Made by a program: the position numbers and the translations under genes. A DNA stretch of 64,000 nt from Bin87 sp965220505 (lineage in GTDB: Bacteria > Chloroflexota > Dehalococcoidia > Lucifugimonadales > UBA3495): positions 806,001 to 870,000 of the forward strand of contig CBDCQE010000003.1 in NCBI GenBank assembly GCA_965220505.1. Reading direction: 5' to 3'. Below, in pieces: positions 16,318 through 23,710 of this stretch (position 1 is its first letter; every line of letters begins with the position of its first letter). The notes under the pieces are model-generated. The model saw only the letters and a list, made by a program, of their open reading frames with translations, was not told the origin of the DNA and made no database searches.

Positions 16318-17658
16318 CTATCCCCGCAGCGTGGCCGTCCCCTCGTAGTCCATCGACTTCGGCTCCAGCGGGATGTCCTCCCAGTTGTCGGCGTTCATGA
16401 ACTGCTCCCAGCGGCGATAGAAAAGGCGCTGGTTGCTCTCCGAGGTGTAGCGTTCGGCGACGATGCCCGGGTAATCCGGATGCCGGCGGTCGTGTCCCAC
16501 GCCCATGGAGAGGTCTTGCGTGTACTTCCGCCCCATGCGGGTCAGCGCCGACTCGGTCACACCGCGCCAGTTGTCCATGTCGTCCTGCTCGAAGATGCCG
16601 TTGACCCCGTTGTAGTTGGCGCTGCCGCGGCGCAGGGCCGTCTTCAACTCGTCCGGCATATCCTTCTCCAGCACGACGAAGTGCCAGAACTCGGTTTCCA
16701 GCGGGCCCCGGGGATGCGCCAGCCGCAGGCCCAGCACGCCGTTGGGGAACAGGCTGTGGTTGCCCAGGTGCAGGCGGGTGCGCAGGCTGCCCAGCCGCCG
16801 CTCCGCCTCGGGCAGGGTGGCGCGGTAGTATTCCTCAAATGCCTCCCGGTTCTCGGCGGTGACGCCGTGGGCTTGGCGGACCTGGTCGGCGCGCTCCAGG
16901 AACCGCATGGTCAGCGAGTGGCCGTTGACGAACAGGTGCTTGTTCTCGGACTGGAACTGCTGCTCGTGGGTCAGGCGGGGGATGCCCCGGTGCCGCCCCT
17001 GTACGATGATGGTGGAAAGGTGCGTCGTGGGCACGTGGTAGTTGTCGGAGCAGTTGTCCACCGCCGTTTTCCAGTTCAGCGGCTCGATCCACTTGATGGG
17101 GCCGATGGCCTCGGTGCCGTTGTCCAGCCGGTTGAACGAGACGTCCAGCAGCCACCGCGCGTCGCCCAGGTAGTTGTCCAGGCTCGGCGCGCCGTGGTCC
17201 CAGGTGGCGAACACGATGCCGGCATAGGTGTCCACCCGCGCCTCGATGAGGCCCAGGCAGTCTCGGTCCAGCGCGCCGTAGTAGGCTTCCTCGTCGCCGG
17301 GCACGTATTCCAGCGCGCCCTCGTTGGAGAAGGTCCAGCCGTGGTAGGCGCAGGCGAAATTCCGCGAGTTGCCCACGTCGGTGCGCACGATGCGGTTGCC
17401 CCGGTGTCGGCACATGTTCAGGTACGCCCGCAGGTTGCCCCGCCCGTCGCGACAGAGGATCACCGGCTCCTCGCCCATGTAGGTGTGGAAGAAGTCGTTG
17501 GTGTTGGGCACCAGCGACTCGTGGCCGATCATCAGCCAGGCCCGCCCAAACACCTTCTCCTGCTCCTCGGCGTAGATATCCGGATCAACGAATATCCGCC
17601 GGTCCAGTTGTCCGGTCTCGAGATCAATTATCTGGTGCTTGCGGCCGATTGCAACCAT
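16318..17658 (-). CDS. aromatic-ring-hydroxylating dioxygenase, alpha subunit (Rieske)
   Basis: This 446-residue protein contains the Rieske [2Fe-2S] motif, CRHRG (C83, H85) and CAYHGW (C103, H106). The catalytic mononuclear-iron site has DNYHVPTTH (H208, H213). Length and domain order fit the large subunit of ring-hydroxylating dioxygenases (biphenyl/benzoate/salicylate type), which add both atoms of O2 to an aromatic ring. The next gene, 7 bases on, is the matching beta subunit. Electron-transfer partners are not in the window. The ring substrate cannot be read from sequence alone. The DxxxDxxxxxNxxH context of the iron site appears intact. Confidence 0.93.
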   Translation of the reverse strand: MVAIGRKHQIIDLETGQLDRRIFVDPDIYAEEQEKVFGRAWLMIGHESLVPNTNDFFHTYMGEEPVILCRDGRGNLRAYLNMCRHRGNRIVRTDVGNSRNFACAYHGWTFSNEGALEYVPGDEEAYYGALDRDCLGLIEARVDTYAGIVFATWDHGAPSLDNYLGDARWLLDVSFNRLDNGTEAIGPIKWIEPLNWKTAVDNCSDNYHVPTTHLSTIIVQGRHRGIPRLTHEQQFQSENKHLFVNGHSLTMRFLERADQVRQAHGVTAENREAFEEYYRATLPEAERRLGSLRTRLHLGNHSLFPNGVLGLRLAHPRGPLETEFWHFVVLEKDMPDELKTALRRGSANYNGVNGIFEQDDMDNWRGVTESALTRMGRKYTQDLSMGVGHDRRHPDYPGIVAERYTSESNQRLFYRRWEQFMNADNWEDIPLEPKSMDYEGTATLRG

Positions 17659-17833
17659 CGGACACCCCCGGTGCGCTCAGATCAGGGCTTCAACGACAGT
17701 ATCATCCATCCGGTGCATCCTGTCTATCTATCCGCCAGGACGGGAAGGGTCATCAGGTCGTCGGCGGCAACCGATCGCCGGGACCTCAACATCATCGCCA
17801 GACGAAATACCATCTGCGTGAACAGTCCAACGA

Positions 17834-17862
17834 TTGACAGAAACCGACTACGCGGGTACCAT
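17834..17862 (+). promoter_or_regulatory. sigma-70-like promoter of the secreted Calx-beta-like gene
   Basis: TTGACA at 17834-17839, a 17-base spacer and TACCAT at 17857-17862 form a good promoter 69 bases before the ATG at 17931. The stretch after it (17863-17930) is strikingly AT-rich and ends in AAGGAG before the start codon. Confidence 0.5.
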
Positions 17863-17930
17863 TACAACTATAAATTCAATGTACATCACCATACACAATC
17901 ACATTCATAACAATACAAGGAGTTATAACT

Positions 17931-18803
17931 ATGAACGTCAGATTCCCAATACGGACCCGCCTTTTCCTCTCTCTCACCACCTTCGGCCTCATCGTGCTGG
18001 TCGTGACGATCATGCTCTCTGAACTGGCTTTTTCTCCCGACCAGGGCGCCGAGGCACACAGCCTGATCTATATCGAGGAATGCGCCGGCACCGTCACCGA
18101 GGAAGGACCCAGCGAACAGGAGCTGGCGATTGTCACTACCACGGCTGACGACCAGGGCCTGTTCTATTACCTTGATATGGTGAACGGCACGGCCGACCAC
18201 TCCGACTTCGGTTACGTGAGTGGGGGGATCATCACGTCCAACCCTCACCATCTGAAAACCATCATCATCGATGATGACCGGTTGGACGATGGCGAGACGT
18301 TCACCGTGAAGGTCGGTTCCAAAGCACACAATGTCGGCCGCAATTCAGACCAGCGATGCCTAATAACCATCACGGACGACGACCCGCCCCGGGTGCGTCA
18401 TATGCGATTGGTTTCCGAGCCGGCAGACGGTGACACCTACCGCCGAGGTGAGAAAATCGAAATCGAAGTGGCGTTCGACGCCAAAGTCCGTGTCGTCGGC
18501 AACCCCTCTGTGCGCTTGTGGATCAGCGTGCCTGAGCGAGGCGTGTGGTCTTACCCAACGGACCCGTCGGACATCAAGCGGGCAGCCTATGTCAGCGGAA
18601 GCGACACCAAAGTGTTGAAGTTCGCTTATGAGGTCAGGGCTGGAGATTGGGACAGCGATGGCCTGGTCGTCCCGTCCCTCAACCACACCAGCCTCGGCAA
18701 GGGCACGATCAAGTGGGCCTTTGGAGATCGCGACGCAGACCATTTCACCGATGACCGCTACCACGCCCACAAGGTCGATGGCGGAGAGCGGAGCGGGAAC
18801 TAA
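17931..18803 (+). CDS. secreted or anchored protein with Calx-beta-like domain
   Basis: AAGGAG precedes the ATG. This 290-residue protein has a basic N-terminus and one long hydrophobic segment at about 12-34 that acts as a signal or anchor. The first outer part ends in LTVKVGS-like strands and ITITDDDPP (about 145-152), typical of the end of a Calx-beta calcium-binding domain. The second part begins VVSEPADGDTYRRGEKIEIEVAFD and resembles the beta-sandwich modules that often follow Calx-beta repeats in large surface proteins. Here there is only one copy of each. It may bind calcium or a surface partner. It is a lone gene with its own promoter and a hairpin downstream. Confidence 0.7.
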   Translation: MNVRFPIRTRLFLSLTTFGLIVLVVTIMLSELAFSPDQGAEAHSLIYIEECAGTVTEEGPSEQELAIVTTTADDQGLFYYLDMVNGTADHSDFGYVSGGIITSNPHHLKTIIIDDDRLDDGETFTVKVGSKAHNVGRNSDQRCLITITDDDPPRVRHMRLVSEPADGDTYRRGEKIEIEVAFDAKVRVVGNPSVRLWISVPERGVWSYPTDPSDIKRAAYVSGSDTKVLKFAYEVRAGDWDSDGLVVPSLNHTSLGKGTIKWAFGDRDADHFTDDRYHAHKVDGGERSGN

Positions 18804-18884
18804 CTGAGTACAACTGCGGAAACGCCGTACAATCAGCATGTTCCTGCGCCGTTGTCCTGAGGGACCCTGGCGGCGCGGTTGTAG

Positions 18885-18915
18885 CTCTGGGGCTGCCAAG
18901 ATAGCAGCCCCAGAG
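18885..18915 (+). terminator. hairpin terminator-like structure
   Basis: A perfect 12-bp stem (CTCTGGGGCTGC and GCAGCCCCAGAG, 7-base loop) lies 82 bases after the Calx-beta-like gene. It has no T run, so the terminator role is inferred from the stem and position. Confidence 0.45.
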
Positions 18916-19041
18916 CGCACGTTAACCCGGACCCCGTTGCCGCACACTCACGGGCGACTTTCTCGTGGCGACGCCGGGGCAAACGAAAGACTCTGGTAAA
19001 GTACGGGAGGGCAGAGCCAAGTCAGAAAATGCGAGGGAGAG

Positions 19042-19887
19042 ATGTCCGCCGCCGCTTTCACCGAAGAATCCACCAGCAGAACCGTCATGGTGGGCGACAT
19101 GCCCGTGCACTACCACGACGTCGGCCAGGGCGAGCCGGTGGTCATGCTGCATTCCTACGGCATCGGCACCACCGGCTGGATCACCTTTCACAAGGTGCTG
19201 CCGGCGTTTGCCGAACGTTACCGCTGCATCGTCATGGATCTGCCCAACTTCGGACGCACCGGGCCGGTGGTGTACAACGAGCCGCTGCACAACCTCCAGG
19301 CCCGCACTGCCCTAGGGTTGATGGACGCGCTGGGCATCGAGAAGGCGCACCTGGTGGGCAACTCGCAGGGCGGGCAGTCCGCAATGGTCCTCGCCATGAA
19401 GGAGCCCCACCGCGTCGACAAGCTGGTGTTCGGCGCCTGCCACATCCGCACCGGCGGCGACCTGTATCTGATGGGCAACCGCCCTTCCGAGGGCAGCCTG
19501 ATCACCCGGCAGACGCGCGACAATCCCACCCGCGACAACGTCCGCCGCTACCTGCAAACCCACATTGACGACAACGCCCTGGTCACCGATGAGTTGGTCG
19601 ACTACATTCACGGCCACTACACCGGCAATCCCGATCACATTGAGGCCGACGCCCAATCCGTCAGCGTGCCCTACGACCACGGCGTCGACCTGCCCAATAT
19701 CACCGCGCCGAGCCTGATCATCTGGGGACGCTATGACCGTATGTGCGTTTTCGAGATCGGCATCGCCGCCCTGAACAACTTAGCCGATTCCCGGCTGGTG
19801 GTCCTGAACAACTGCGGCCACTGGGTCCCCTTCGAAAAACCCGAGGAGTACACCGCCCACGTGCTGAACTTCCTCCAGGGCTGGTGA
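19042..19887 (+). CDS. alpha/beta hydrolase (meta-cleavage-product-hydrolase-like)
   Basis: This 281-residue protein keeps the full alpha/beta-hydrolase catalytic set. The nucleophile elbow is GNSQGG (S108), an acid lies in WGRYDRM (D232) and the base in NCGHW (H260). An oxyanion-hole segment MLHSYG lies at about 35-40. GNSQGG and GHWVPFEKPEE match carbon-carbon hydrolases of aromatic meta-cleavage pathways, though esterases and haloalkane-type enzymes share parts of this. It is followed after 91 bases by an LLM monooxygenase on the same strand, and the two may act on one substrate family. An earlier in-frame start is not supported. Confidence 0.87.
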   Translation: MSAAAFTEESTSRTVMVGDMPVHYHDVGQGEPVVMLHSYGIGTTGWITFHKVLPAFAERYRCIVMDLPNFGRTGPVVYNEPLHNLQARTALGLMDALGIEKAHLVGNSQGGQSAMVLAMKEPHRVDKLVFGACHIRTGGDLYLMGNRPSEGSLITRQTRDNPTRDNVRRYLQTHIDDNALVTDELVDYIHGHYTGNPDHIEADAQSVSVPYDHGVDLPNITAPSLIIWGRYDRMCVFEIGIAALNNLADSRLVVLNNCGHWVPFEKPEEYTAHVLNFLQGW

Positions 19888-19978
19888 TCCGAGCCCGCTC
19901 CAGCACGTCGCGACCGTATAATGGACGCGGCGGCGTTCCCAGCGAGCCACACCCCAGAGCCGCCGCGAGGTTCATGCT

Positions 19979-20941
19979 ATGTCACAGGTAGACAACTTCG
20001 GAGTCCTGCTCCCCACGCGAGGCGTGCTGGTCTATGCCGGCGCCGACGGCCCCAGGGTGGAACTGACCTGGCACATGGCCGAAACCGCTGAGCGCATCGG
20101 CTACGACTCCGTGTGGGTCGGCGACAGCATCACCTCCAAACCCCGCATGGAGCCTCTTACCGCTATGGCCGCCATCGCCGCCCGCACCAGCCGGGTCAAG
20201 ATCGGCACCGCCGTCCTCCTCAACGCTCTGCGCCATCCGGTCCACCTCGCCCACTCCGCGGCCACCATCGACAACATCTCCGCCGGCCGCACCATCCTGG
20301 GTCTCGGCGCTGGCCGCGGCAACAACCAGATGTTCATCGACGAACACAGCGCGGTGGGCGTTCCCATAGCCGAACGCGCCCCCCGCATGGAGGAAAGCAT
20401 CCGCGTCATGCGCGCCCTGTGGACTGGCGATGCGGTCACATCCGACGGTGATTTCTATCCGCTCCGGAACGTCACGCTGGAACCCGCTCCCGTCCAGCCG
20501 GGCATCCCCCTCTGGATCTCCAGCAACTGGGTCCGCCGCGGGCTGTCCCGCGTCGCCGAGTTGGGCGATGCCTGGATCACCAACGTCCCGTCCACCGAGC
20601 TGTTCGACCAGTGCTGGGAGCGCATCGAGCGGTGCGCCGGCGAGTTCGGCCGCGACCCGTCGACCATCGGCCGCTGCCTCTACATCTCGGTGAACCTCAA
20701 GGACGACACCGACTCCGCTCTTGCCGAGGGCGACCGGTTCATGCAGGCCTACTACAGCGTGCCCTACGACATCATCAGCAAGCAGTTGCTGTGCGTTTTC
20801 GGCCCGCCGCAGAAGTGCATCGACGCCATCAAGGCGTACCAAAACAGCGGCGCCGACTACTTCATCGTCCGGTTCGCCTCGCCGGACCAGATGGGGCAGA
20901 TGGCGCGGTTCACCGAGGAAGTCCTTCCTCACGTCTCTTGA
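19979..20941 (+). CDS. LLM class flavin-dependent oxidoreductase (2)
   Basis: This 320-residue luciferase-fold protein shows DNFGVLLPTRG at the N-terminus, ETAERIGYDSVWVGDSI, IGTAVLLNALRHPVHLAHSAATID and GRTILGLGAGRG near residue 110. The short N-terminal strand and the GVLLPTRG start resemble F420-dependent members, but FMN cannot be ruled out from sequence. A TATAAT hexamer at 19917-19922 lies 57 bases before the ATG without a clear -35 box. It converges with the sugar-dehydrogenase gene, whose stop lies 14 bases beyond. Substrate unknown. Confidence 0.9.
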   Translation: MSQVDNFGVLLPTRGVLVYAGADGPRVELTWHMAETAERIGYDSVWVGDSITSKPRMEPLTAMAAIAARTSRVKIGTAVLLNALRHPVHLAHSAATIDNISAGRTILGLGAGRGNNQMFIDEHSAVGVPIAERAPRMEESIRVMRALWTGDAVTSDGDFYPLRNVTLEPAPVQPGIPLWISSNWVRRGLSRVAELGDAWITNVPSTELFDQCWERIERCAGEFGRDPSTIGRCLYISVNLKDDTDSALAEGDRFMQAYYSVPYDIISKQLLCVFGPPQKCIDAIKAYQNSGADYFIVRFASPDQMGQMARFTEEVLPHVS

Positions 20942-20954
20942 TTGACCTGATCCG

Positions 20955-22256
20955 CTAGTCGGCCAGTCGGTAGATGCCGGATTTCTGCGAGAGCAGGTAG
21001 AGTTCGCCGTTAGCGTCCTCGGCGAACGACATGATGCGCAAGCGCGTGTCGGTGAGCCGCTGGTGCTCGACCACCTGGCCGTCCGCGTAGCGCAGCCCGA
21101 ACACCTCGCCCGAGCAGAAGTCGCCGTACACGTAGACGCCCTGCAGCCACGGGATCGCGGAGCCGCGGTACACGTAGCCGCCTATCACCGAGCAGGGCTG
21201 GCCGTCCAGCGAGTACTCCCACACCGGCGGGACCGTGCCCGTGCGGTCGCAGTTCCTGACGCTGAAGCAATGGTTGCCCTCCAGCCGGTTCCAGCCGTAG
21301 TTGGCACCCTTTGAGATGAGATCGATCTCTTCCCAGCGGTTCTGTCCCACGTCGCCGGCCCACAGCTCACCGGTGTCGCGGTCGAAGCTGAACCGCCACG
21401 GGTTGCGCAGGCCGTATGCCCAGATCTCGCCTCGTCCGCCCTCGGACGCGAAAGGGTTGTCCGGTGGGATGGCATAGAGGCGCTCCGGCGTGGACTGGGA
21501 CACGTCGATGCGCAGGATAGACCCCAGCAGCGTGGACGTGTCCTGGCCGCTGCCCAGTGGGTCGCCGGCCGATCCGCCGTCACCGAGCCCGATATACAGG
21601 TAGCCGTCGGGCCCGAACGCGATCTGCCCGCCGTTGTGGTTGGGGTAGGGTTGTTCCACCTCCAGGATCACCAATTCACTGTCCGGATCGACACGCGATT
21701 GATCGCCTGCCAGCGTAAAGCGGGAGACCACCGAGCGGCGAGGATCGGCCGCGGAGTAGTAGACGTACAGGTGTTGTTCGTCGACGGGGTCCAGGGCCAG
21801 CCCCAACAGGCCCTCTTCGGAGCGGCGACTGCTGACCCGGTCGGTGATGTCCAGGAACTCCGTAGCGGCCGGGACTTCCTGACCCGCCGGGTCGAACGAC
21901 CAGATCCGGCCGTCCTGTTCGGTCACCAGCATCCGGCCGCTGCGCGTCTGCACCAGGTTGGTAGGCTCCTGGAACTCGTGGTCGGTGGGTACAAGCTCCA
22001 GTCGCAACGTCTCCAGCGTCGGCGCTTCGGTGGGCGGAGGCGAGGTCGGGGGCGGCGATGTGGGAGATGTAGAGACGCCAGTGGGCGACGGAGACGACGC
22101 CATCGTGGGTGACGGTTCCGGCAGCAATGCCGTCGCCTCCGGGGTCGGAGTAGCGGTCGGAGCCGCCGGCGTCGGTATTTGGGCCGCCGGCGTACTCTGG
22201 CAGCCAACGGCTAACGCCAGAAGCAGGACCATGAGGACTGTCGCTATAGCTGCCAC
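20955..22256 (-). CDS. PQQ-dependent sugar dehydrogenase-like lipoprotein
   Basis: The GTG start at 22256 gives 433 residues. The N-terminus is a lipoprotein signal, LALAVGC with the lipid-modified Cys at about 19, followed by a Pro/Thr/Ser-rich linker to about residue 80. The rest is a six-bladed beta-propeller of the glucose/sorbosone dehydrogenase family: LLVTEQDGRIW, GLLGLALDP, NHNGGQIAFGPDGYLYIGLGDGG, EIWAYGLRNPWRFSFD and SVIGGYVYRG. The GLRNPWR and HNGG segments correspond to calcium/PQQ-site loops. Such enzymes oxidise sugars at the cell surface and pass electrons to the membrane. It is divergent from the methyltransferase gene. Confidence 0.88.
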   Translation of the reverse strand: MAAIATVLMVLLLALAVGCQSTPAAQIPTPAAPTATPTPEATALLPEPSPTMASSPSPTGVSTSPTSPPPTSPPPTEAPTLETLRLELVPTDHEFQEPTNLVQTRSGRMLVTEQDGRIWSFDPAGQEVPAATEFLDITDRVSSRRSEEGLLGLALDPVDEQHLYVYYSAADPRRSVVSRFTLAGDQSRVDPDSELVILEVEQPYPNHNGGQIAFGPDGYLYIGLGDGGSAGDPLGSGQDTSTLLGSILRIDVSQSTPERLYAIPPDNPFASEGGRGEIWAYGLRNPWRFSFDRDTGELWAGDVGQNRWEEIDLISKGANYGWNRLEGNHCFSVRNCDRTGTVPPVWEYSLDGQPCSVIGGYVYRGSAIPWLQGVYVYGDFCSGEVFGLRYADGQVVEHQRLTDTRLRIMSFAEDANGELYLLSQKSGIYRLAD

Positions 22257-22313
22257 ATTTTCAAGATACTACGCCGGTCACGCGGTTGGGATATGTCTTG
22301 CCTTGTCAAAGCA

Positions 22314-22319
22314 TATAAT
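22314..22319 (+). promoter_or_regulatory. -10-like hexamer upstream of methyltransferase gene
   Basis: A perfect TATAAT lies 53 bases before the ATG at 22373 in the divergent space between the sugar dehydrogenase and methyltransferase genes. No good -35 box is found at 16-18 bases, so this is only a candidate. Confidence 0.3.
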
Positions 22320-22372
22320 CCGGTCTGATTTATCGTAGAACACAGCCGCATCTTCGACTTTTGAGAAACGAC

Positions 22373-23191
22373 ATGAGCGCAATCGAAATCTGGAGCGAGA
22401 TGGTGCGGGTGGAGCATGCCCAATCCGACCGTATGCGCGGCGTGCGCCCCGCCGACACCTGGAACCAGTTCGCTGCCCAGTTCAAGGCCGACCCGCACCG
22501 TACCGACGACCGCACGGTTGAGGCCCTCCGCTCGCGCCTGTTGCCCGGTGAAACCCTGCTGGACATCGGAGCCGGCGGCGGACGGCTGGCCCTGCCCCTG
22601 GCGCTGACCTGCAGCGCCGTCACCGCCGTGGAGCCGTCGCCCAGCATGTGCGCCGTGCTGCGGGAAACCGCCGAGGAGTACAACATCGAGAACGTTTCGA
22701 TTGTCGAGTCCGGCTGGCTGGATGCGGACGTGGAACCCGCCGACGCGGCCCTGTGCAGCCACGTGGTCTACGTCATCGAGGACATCGGAGCCTTCGTCCG
22801 CAAGATGGACAGCCACGCCCGGCGTCTGGTCATGGCAGTGGTGTTCCAGGCCTCGCCGCTGTCCCAGGTCTACAACCTGTGGGAGCAGGTCCACGGCGAA
22901 AAGCGGCACGCGCTGCCGTCGTTGCCCCATTTCCTGCCGGTGCTGGAGGAGCTGGACATCCAACCCGAGGTGACCGAGTTGGACCAACAGCCGCCGCGGA
23001 CGTTCGACAGTGTCGAGCAAGCCCGGGAAGCCGTCGCCCGCTGGCTGTTCGTCACCCCCGGCACCGACGCCATGGACCGGTTGGAGTGGGCTCTTCAAGA
23101 CGCGTTGCGCGAAGAGGACGGCGTCTGGCGTATCGAGGGAGCGCAGCCTTCAATTCCGAACATCGTTTCGTGGGAAACCGGCTGTCGCTAG
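22373..23191 (+). CDS. class I SAM-dependent methyltransferase
   Basis: ATG at 22373 is preferred to an upstream in-frame TTG. The 272-residue protein has the SAM-binding motif I, LLDIGAGGGRLALPLA at about 64-79, followed by the acidic motif II (VTAVEPSPSMC) and a motif IV region (DAALCSHVVYVI). The C-terminal part is less conserved. The target could be a small molecule or protein; nothing nearby decides it. The palindromic element at 23196 begins 5 bases after its stop and may provide transcription termination. Confidence 0.85.
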   Translation: MSAIEIWSEMVRVEHAQSDRMRGVRPADTWNQFAAQFKADPHRTDDRTVEALRSRLLPGETLLDIGAGGGRLALPLALTCSAVTAVEPSPSMCAVLRETAEEYNIENVSIVESGWLDADVEPADAALCSHVVYVIEDIGAFVRKMDSHARRLVMAVVFQASPLSQVYNLWEQVHGEKRHALPSLPHFLPVLEELDIQPEVTELDQQPPRTFDSVEQAREAVARWLFVTPGTDAMDRLEWALQDALREEDGVWRIEGAQPSIPNIVSWETGCR

Positions 23192-23195
23192 GTTC

Positions 23196-23335
23196 TGTTG
23201 ACATTTTGAATTTCATCCGTCATTCCGGCGAAAGCCGGAATCCATAGGTTGTGATATGAAGCAATGGGAGGGATTGCTTACGATTTCGACCATTGGATTC
23301 CCGCTTTCGCGGGAATGACGGTGAAAATGTCAACA
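23196..23335. repeat. 140-bp palindromic MITE-like element
   Basis: The element is bounded by perfect 12-base inverted ends (TGTTGACATTTT and AAAATGTCAACA). Just inside are two related hairpins, ATTCCGGCGAAAGCCGGAAT and ATTCCCGCTTTCGCGGGAAT. These are the widely seen type of bacterial small palindromic repeat with CCGTCATTCC at the outer edge. It encodes nothing. The layout is that of a non-autonomous element or paired REP-type unit mobilised in trans. It lies between a methyltransferase gene and tRNA-Trp. Confidence 0.8.
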
Positions 23336-23400
23336 CGGCCTAGGGGCGTATCGCTGAAGCAGTACGCAAAAGAAAATCCCTACTCAAGGTAGGGATGCGT

Positions 23401-23474
23401 TGGCACCGGCGGAAGGAATCGAACCCTCGTTTTCGGTTTTGGAGACCGATGCGTTACCACTACACCACGCCGGT
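23401..23474 (-). tRNA. tRNA-Trp (anticodon CCA)
   Basis: The minus strand folds into a full cloverleaf of 74 bases. The acceptor stem ACCGGCG/CGCCGGT is perfect, the D-arm contains GTAGTGGTAAC, the anticodon stem is TCGGT/ACCGA with loop CTCCAAA (anticodon CCA), and the T-loop is TTCGATT. The terminal CCA is encoded in the DNA after discriminator G. No protein gene overlaps it. Confidence 0.97.
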
Positions 23475-23488
23475 ATGGTCCTACCATT

Positions 23489-23683
23489 TTAGCAACCACT
23501 CGTATTCCACGCAACACGCGCTCCGTTCGCCGACGCTGCATCGGGCGCGTCATGGGCAACGGAAACCGCCGCCGGAGCATGCCCAACCGGACGGTTCAGC
23601 CAGCCCGACCACAGGAACACGATGAAGATCAGCAGCGCCATGGCGACCACCACCGCCAGCGCCAGGCAACCGTATCGCGCCAT
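23489..23683 (-). CDS. small single-span membrane protein, unknown
   Basis: This 64-residue frame has one strong hydrophobic segment at about residues 5-28 (Leu/Val/Ile/Ala-rich), followed by a polar Ala-rich tail. It starts 28 bases after the stop of the CocE hydrolase gene on the same strand and ends 14 bases before tRNA-Trp. It is therefore positioned as the last gene of a short unit. There is no strong ribosome site and no recognised family. The single clean membrane segment is the only support. Confidence 0.4.
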   Translation of the reverse strand: MARYGCLALAVVVAMALLIFIVFLWSGWLNRPVGHAPAAVSVAHDAPDAASANGARVAWNTSGC

Positions 23684-23710
23684 TGATCGTCCGGAATTGC
23701 GGGGCCGGAG

